A stretch of 31,055 nucleotides of DNA, taken from IMG/VR virus record IMGVR_UViG_3300007346_000130, positions 1 through 31,055 of that record. The stretch is one strand, 5' to 3'. Every line of letters begins with the position of its first letter. Position 1 is the stretch's first letter. Below, one piece after another: positions 28,211-31,055 of the stretch. The notes under the pieces are model-generated. The model was given only the letters and a program-made list of their open reading frames with translations, had not been told where the DNA came from and made no database searches. The position numbers were made by a program, and so were the translations under genes. Origin of the DNA: a virus.

Positions 28211-30268
28211 ATGGCAGATAGAGAAAGCGAATACAAAAGATTAAGAAAATACTTAAATAAAGTTATCCGTGGCAAAAACACAGATGCAATTTTGCGATCT
28301 GTTGCCAGTGGACCTGCGCATCTTGTAAATAATATCGAGGCTGTAAACGACTCTCTTTACATTGTTACAGCCAGCCAAAAATATTTAGATTCAAGGCTTG
28401 GCGATAAAGGTGTTGTAAGACCGCCTGAAGTTGGTCTTTCTGACGAGGTTTTTCGTGAAATTGGTATTGAAATTACTAACAGAAAACAAGTTAGAGATTT
28501 GGTTCATCAACTTCTTAGAATTTTATATGGAGAAGTATTTACACGGGCTACTTCGGCATCTGAGGAAGTTGAAAATTTTTCACTTGAAGATGGTGATAAT
28601 TTAATAATGTCTTTTGACGATGCAGAACCCGTTGAAATTGCTTTTAGTTCTAGCCAATTTCAAAATATTAACGATGCAACAGCGCAAGAGGTTGCTGATG
28701 CAATTACTAAAAGCATTAAAAAAGTTGGTGGGAATGGTGCTGCTTTTGCAAGGCAAGATGATGGGGTTACAAGAGTTGTGTTAATTTCTTTTACCGATGG
28801 CCCTTCATCTAGTGTAAAAGTTTTAGGTGGCAAAGCTCAGAACGCTCTTAAATTTGATAAAATTAGACCTACTGCGGCTGATGCAACAACACAATGGACG
28901 CTTACACAAGAAGCTGGTGGGGCTATTAGGGCCACTTGGAGTGGTGGTGCTAACCCTTCAATTGGAAAAGTAAAAGCTGGTGATTATGTTAATATATATG
29001 GAAATAATTTTTCATCTGAAAACCGAGGTACTTTTAATGTTACAGAAGTCAAAAGTGGTCCGGTTAACGAAGCTTACGTGGAATATGAAAACCCAGAAGG
29101 TATTGCTGAAGGAGGGTGTAGTATAAATCCTAGTATAAATGTAACGCCAGCTCTTTGTTCGGCAGATGGAGGGGTGTGGTCTCCTCCTGTAGTTCAAGGT
29201 AGTGATGATGCCATTTTGTTTTATAATCCAATAACTAGAACTGTAATTTCTAACTTAACTTACGCTGCTGCTTTTCAAACATCACCAAGAACCCTTGAAG
29301 TGTTTATTCCAGCAACAACTAAAGTTGTTAGAAGGAACAGGGCTGGAGCTGCTCATATATATACTCACGTTCCAGAAAAAACACAAATAACCTTTCCTTC
29401 GCTTGCAGAGTTACAGTCTGGAGATAGTTTTTTGTTAAATTCTTTTTTGAATTCAACAAAATATAGAGTTATATATAATATAGATAATTCAATTATTGAT
29501 AAAAATTTTTCAGAAAAAGTATTAGAAATAAATATAAATAGTTCGGAAGATATTACGGCTTCAGATATTGCTGCAAAAACATATAATAGGATAAATGATA
29601 TTTATAATTTTTCTTGTAATAATAATCAAGACGGTTCTATTGAAATTACAAATACAACTGGTGGAAATTCTTTTGATGTAGAATCTATAAATATGCCCCC
29701 TTCATTTTTGGTAGATGTTATTATACAAGGAACTAATGTGGTTTCAAATGAAGGACAAGTCGGCCCTTATTCATATGACACAACTGTTGGATATACAATT
29801 GGAGAACAAGCAGCTCTTACAACAGAAAAGCTTGATGCTAGTAGTGATAAAATTCTTTTTGTTGACAATTCAACGCAATTTCCTGATGAACAAGGTGATT
29901 TAATAATTGGATTTGGAACATCACATCAAGAAGGTCCTGTTCCCTATATTTCAAGACCTTCTAACCAAACATTAAGAATTAATCCTTCATATGAATTTAA
30001 ACAAAAACACCCGAAAGGAACTGATGTTACTTTAATTGCAGAAAAAAAACCAGCTAACCCAAACAAAGATGGTTCAGATTATCCTTTTTATTTAACCGAT
30101 TCTGTTGCTGGTAGAATATATGCTCAAGATTTAATTCAAGAAATTACCGCAACTGGTATTGTCGTTGTTTTTTACGTTTTATATCCAAACGATATTGGCT
30201 TAGGAAATTGGGGTGACGAAGAAAACTCAGAAAAATATTATATTTGGGGTACTGAAGAGGATTTGTAA
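28211..30268 (+). CDS. baseplate-associated structural protein, J-neighbour
   Basis: 685 residues, starting two bases after the J-like stop without a visible SD, so probably coupled. N-terminal 130 residues are helical (ESEYKRLRKYLNKVIRGKN, SQKYLDSRLGDKG). Then come beta modules that also occur in the J-like protein: a GDYVNIYGNNF / NRGTFNV unit at about 254-300, a Cys motif ending GGVWSPP at about 301-327, and an SxQFP-x-x-x-G unit at 541-600. The short C-terminal domain is mixed. It ends in TAATG overlap with the tube-like gene. Likely a wedge or fibre-attachment protein (gp7-type position); no family name assigned. Confidence 0.65.
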   Translation: MADRESEYKRLRKYLNKVIRGKNTDAILRSVASGPAHLVNNIEAVNDSLYIVTASQKYLDSRLGDKGVVRPPEVGLSDEVFREIGIEITNRKQVRDLVHQLLRILYGEVFTRATSASEEVENFSLEDGDNLIMSFDDAEPVEIAFSSSQFQNINDATAQEVADAITKSIKKVGGNGAAFARQDDGVTRVVLISFTDGPSSSVKVLGGKAQNALKFDKIRPTAADATTQWTLTQEAGGAIRATWSGGANPSIGKVKAGDYVNIYGNNFSSENRGTFNVTEVKSGPVNEAYVEYENPEGIAEGGCSINPSINVTPALCSADGGVWSPPVVQGSDDAILFYNPITRTVISNLTYAAAFQTSPRTLEVFIPATTKVVRRNRAGAAHIYTHVPEKTQITFPSLAELQSGDSFLLNSFLNSTKYRVIYNIDNSIIDKNFSEKVLEININSSEDITASDIAAKTYNRINDIYNFSCNNNQDGSIEITNTTGGNSFDVESINMPPSFLVDVIIQGTNVVSNEGQVGPYSYDTTVGYTIGEQAALTTEKLDASSDKILFVDNSTQFPDEQGDLIIGFGTSHQEGPVPYISRPSNQTLRINPSYEFKQKHPKGTDVTLIAEKKPANPNKDGSDYPFYLTDSVAGRIYAQDLIQEITATGIVVVFYVLYPNDIGLGNWGDEENSEKYYIWGTEEDL

Positions 30269-30690
30269 TGGCACAAAGAACAATCGCTGGCGCACATGTT
30301 AAATTGTATATAAACGGAAAAGTTTATAACGAGGTTCAGCAATTACAATACACAATAGATTATGGGGAAGAACCAATTTACGGTATTGACTCGGTATTTC
30401 CACAAGAAATTAAAATTACCAGAGTTTCTATCCAAGGAAGTGTTTCTGGAGTCAGAACTGCTCAGTCAAATGGCCTTCAAGGGTATGATATAAGGCCTAA
30501 AATATTTGACTCAATATTTGCGCCATATATTTCTATTAGAATTAGCGATAGAAGAACTGGTGAAGATATTCTTTTCGTCCCTTATGCAAGAGTAACAAAT
30601 GAGCGTACAAATATAAACGCCAAAGGTGTTGTTCAAACATCTTTTAGCTTTTCAGGTCTGCAAGGGCAGCAACCTCTTGACAGAGTTTAA
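30268..30690 (+). CDS. putative tail tube or tube-initiator-like structural protein
   Basis: 140 residues, GAGG 8 nt before the overlapping ATG. Beta-rich with regular strands (HVKLYINGKVYNEVQQLQY, ITRVSIQGSVSGVRTA, QTSFSFSGLQG) and a YGIDSVFPQEI loop. The pattern is that of small tube-fold proteins (gp19/Hcp-like two-sheet barrels), such as tube, tube-initiator or completion proteins. Position after baseplate wedge genes suits a hub-ring or tube-completion subunit more than the major tube. Certainty is limited without a structural comparison. Confidence 0.5.
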   Translation: MAQRTIAGAHVKLYINGKVYNEVQQLQYTIDYGEEPIYGIDSVFPQEIKITRVSIQGSVSGVRTAQSNGLQGYDIRPKIFDSIFAPYISIRISDRRTGEDILFVPYARVTNERTNINAKGVVQTSFSFSGLQGQQPLDRV

Positions 30691-30694
30691 ATAT

Positions 30695-31055
30695 TTAACA
30701 GTCGCCCAAATCAGCCCCACAGTTTTTGCATGAGTAAAACTGCAAGTTTTTACTAATTACATTTTTGTACTTTTGAGGGTTTGAGCAGCATCCTGATTTA
30801 TCAAAATCTTTTAAAATTGCAGCTTTACTTTTGCCAAAATGTTTTCCTTCAGGATTTAAAAGTCTTTTTCTCATCATTTCAAAATATGTCTCTTCATCTT
30901 TTTCCAAATGTGGCATGTGAAGAGCATGAGCTACTTCCACTGTCTTTTTAGCTAAAGAAAACTCGTCTACATCACCAACAGGATCAACAGTGGGTAATTC
31001 GTCACGCTCTGGCCAGCCACCATTATCGTAAGTAGCTGAATATACTGGTTCATTA
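30695..31055 (-). CDS. Cys-containing protein, 5' end outside the window
   Basis: Open from the right edge to a TAA at 30695-30697; 120 codons are visible and the true start is beyond 31055. A GTG at 30940 is not the start, because the frame stays open with normal protein sequence upstream (NGGWPERDELPTVDPVGDV). Ends in YSCKNCGADLGDC; with CC earlier (SGCCSNP) it may form a zinc site. Converges on the 30268 gene, four bases apart, with no clear terminator. Function unknown. Confidence 0.7.
   Translation of the reverse strand, partial: NEPVYSATYDNGGWPERDELPTVDPVGDVDEFSLAKKTVEVAHALHMPHLEKDEETYFEMMRKRLLNPEGKHFGKSKAAILKDFDKSGCCSNPQKYKNVISKNLQFYSCKNCGADLGDC

Noticed and set aside
30688-30699. TTAAATATTTAA palindrome between the last convergent genes
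   Set aside because: A/T-only 12-mer containing both stop codons; no loop or T-run, so not a terminator.
1-31055. tRNA genes, CRISPR arrays, insertion sequences, integrase or attachment sites
   Set aside because: Looked for cloverleaf arms with GGTTCGA-type loops, regular spacer repeats, transposase motifs and integrase signatures; none found by eye.

Overview
The window is a 31 kb piece of an AT-rich, tailed, contractile-tail (myovirus-type) bacteriophage genome. The case rests on a run of tail and baseplate genes: a tape-measure-like protein, a hub-like protein, a spike with a beta-helical tail, a LysM plus gp25-like protein, a giant baseplate J-like protein and a tube-like protein. Genes are packed with ATGA, TAATG and TGATG overlaps. 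The code is standard, Shine-Dalgarno sites are clear (AGGAGG or AAGGA), and early promoters fit TTGACA-N17-TATAAT. The host is therefore a bacterium with a conventional housekeeping sigma factor. Two predicted lipoproteins suggest a Gram-negative host, but I cannot name it. No integrase, tRNA, rRNA, CRISPR array or insertion sequence was seen.

Region 1 (1-3663) is an early-type accessory block on the + strand, after one leftward HTH-like gene. It holds very small genes of unknown function. The first six are mostly autonomous units: a near-consensus promoter, a short leader (often ending ATTAACACTAAC), an SD, an ORF of 50-114 codons and an intrinsic terminator. Region 2 (3664-4248) is a 585-nt stretch without genes, between two converging gene blocks. 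It holds a 16-bp long-range stem with a C-rich loop, a perfectly spaced promoter that drives no gene, 13-bp tandem repeats, a G-tract and a C-tract, and an array of GGGTCCC heptamers. Region 3 (4249-6466) is a leftward operon of seven small unknown genes.

Region 4 (6609-12243) is rightward: tape measure, hub, spike and a zinc-ribbon protein. A candidate small RNA follows (12252-12329), ending in a UUCG terminator. Region 5 (12341-16179) is a very AT-rich cassette of small genes, including a predicted CPBP-type intramembrane protease, a lipoprotein, a CYTH triphosphate-tunnel protein and a deoxynucleoside monophosphate kinase. Region 6 (16201-17541) is a structural protein. Region 7 (17538-18519) is an inverted four-gene cassette encoding a secreted HExxH lipoprotein and three microproteins. 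Region 8 (18605-30690) is the baseplate block. A leftward Cys-containing gene runs off the right edge.

Two promoter classes appear to separate expression programmes. Left-arm genes use the sigma70-like consensus. The structural genes and late cassettes are preceded by a different motif, TATGATATTATA (sometimes followed by ATGTGAG), with no -35 box. It occurs at about 6570, 12239, 13187, 18567 and 21315 on +, and at 18545 on -. The best candidates for something undescribed are the non-coding region 2, the late-promoter small RNA at 12.25 kb, and the moron-like protease cassettes inside the tail cluster.
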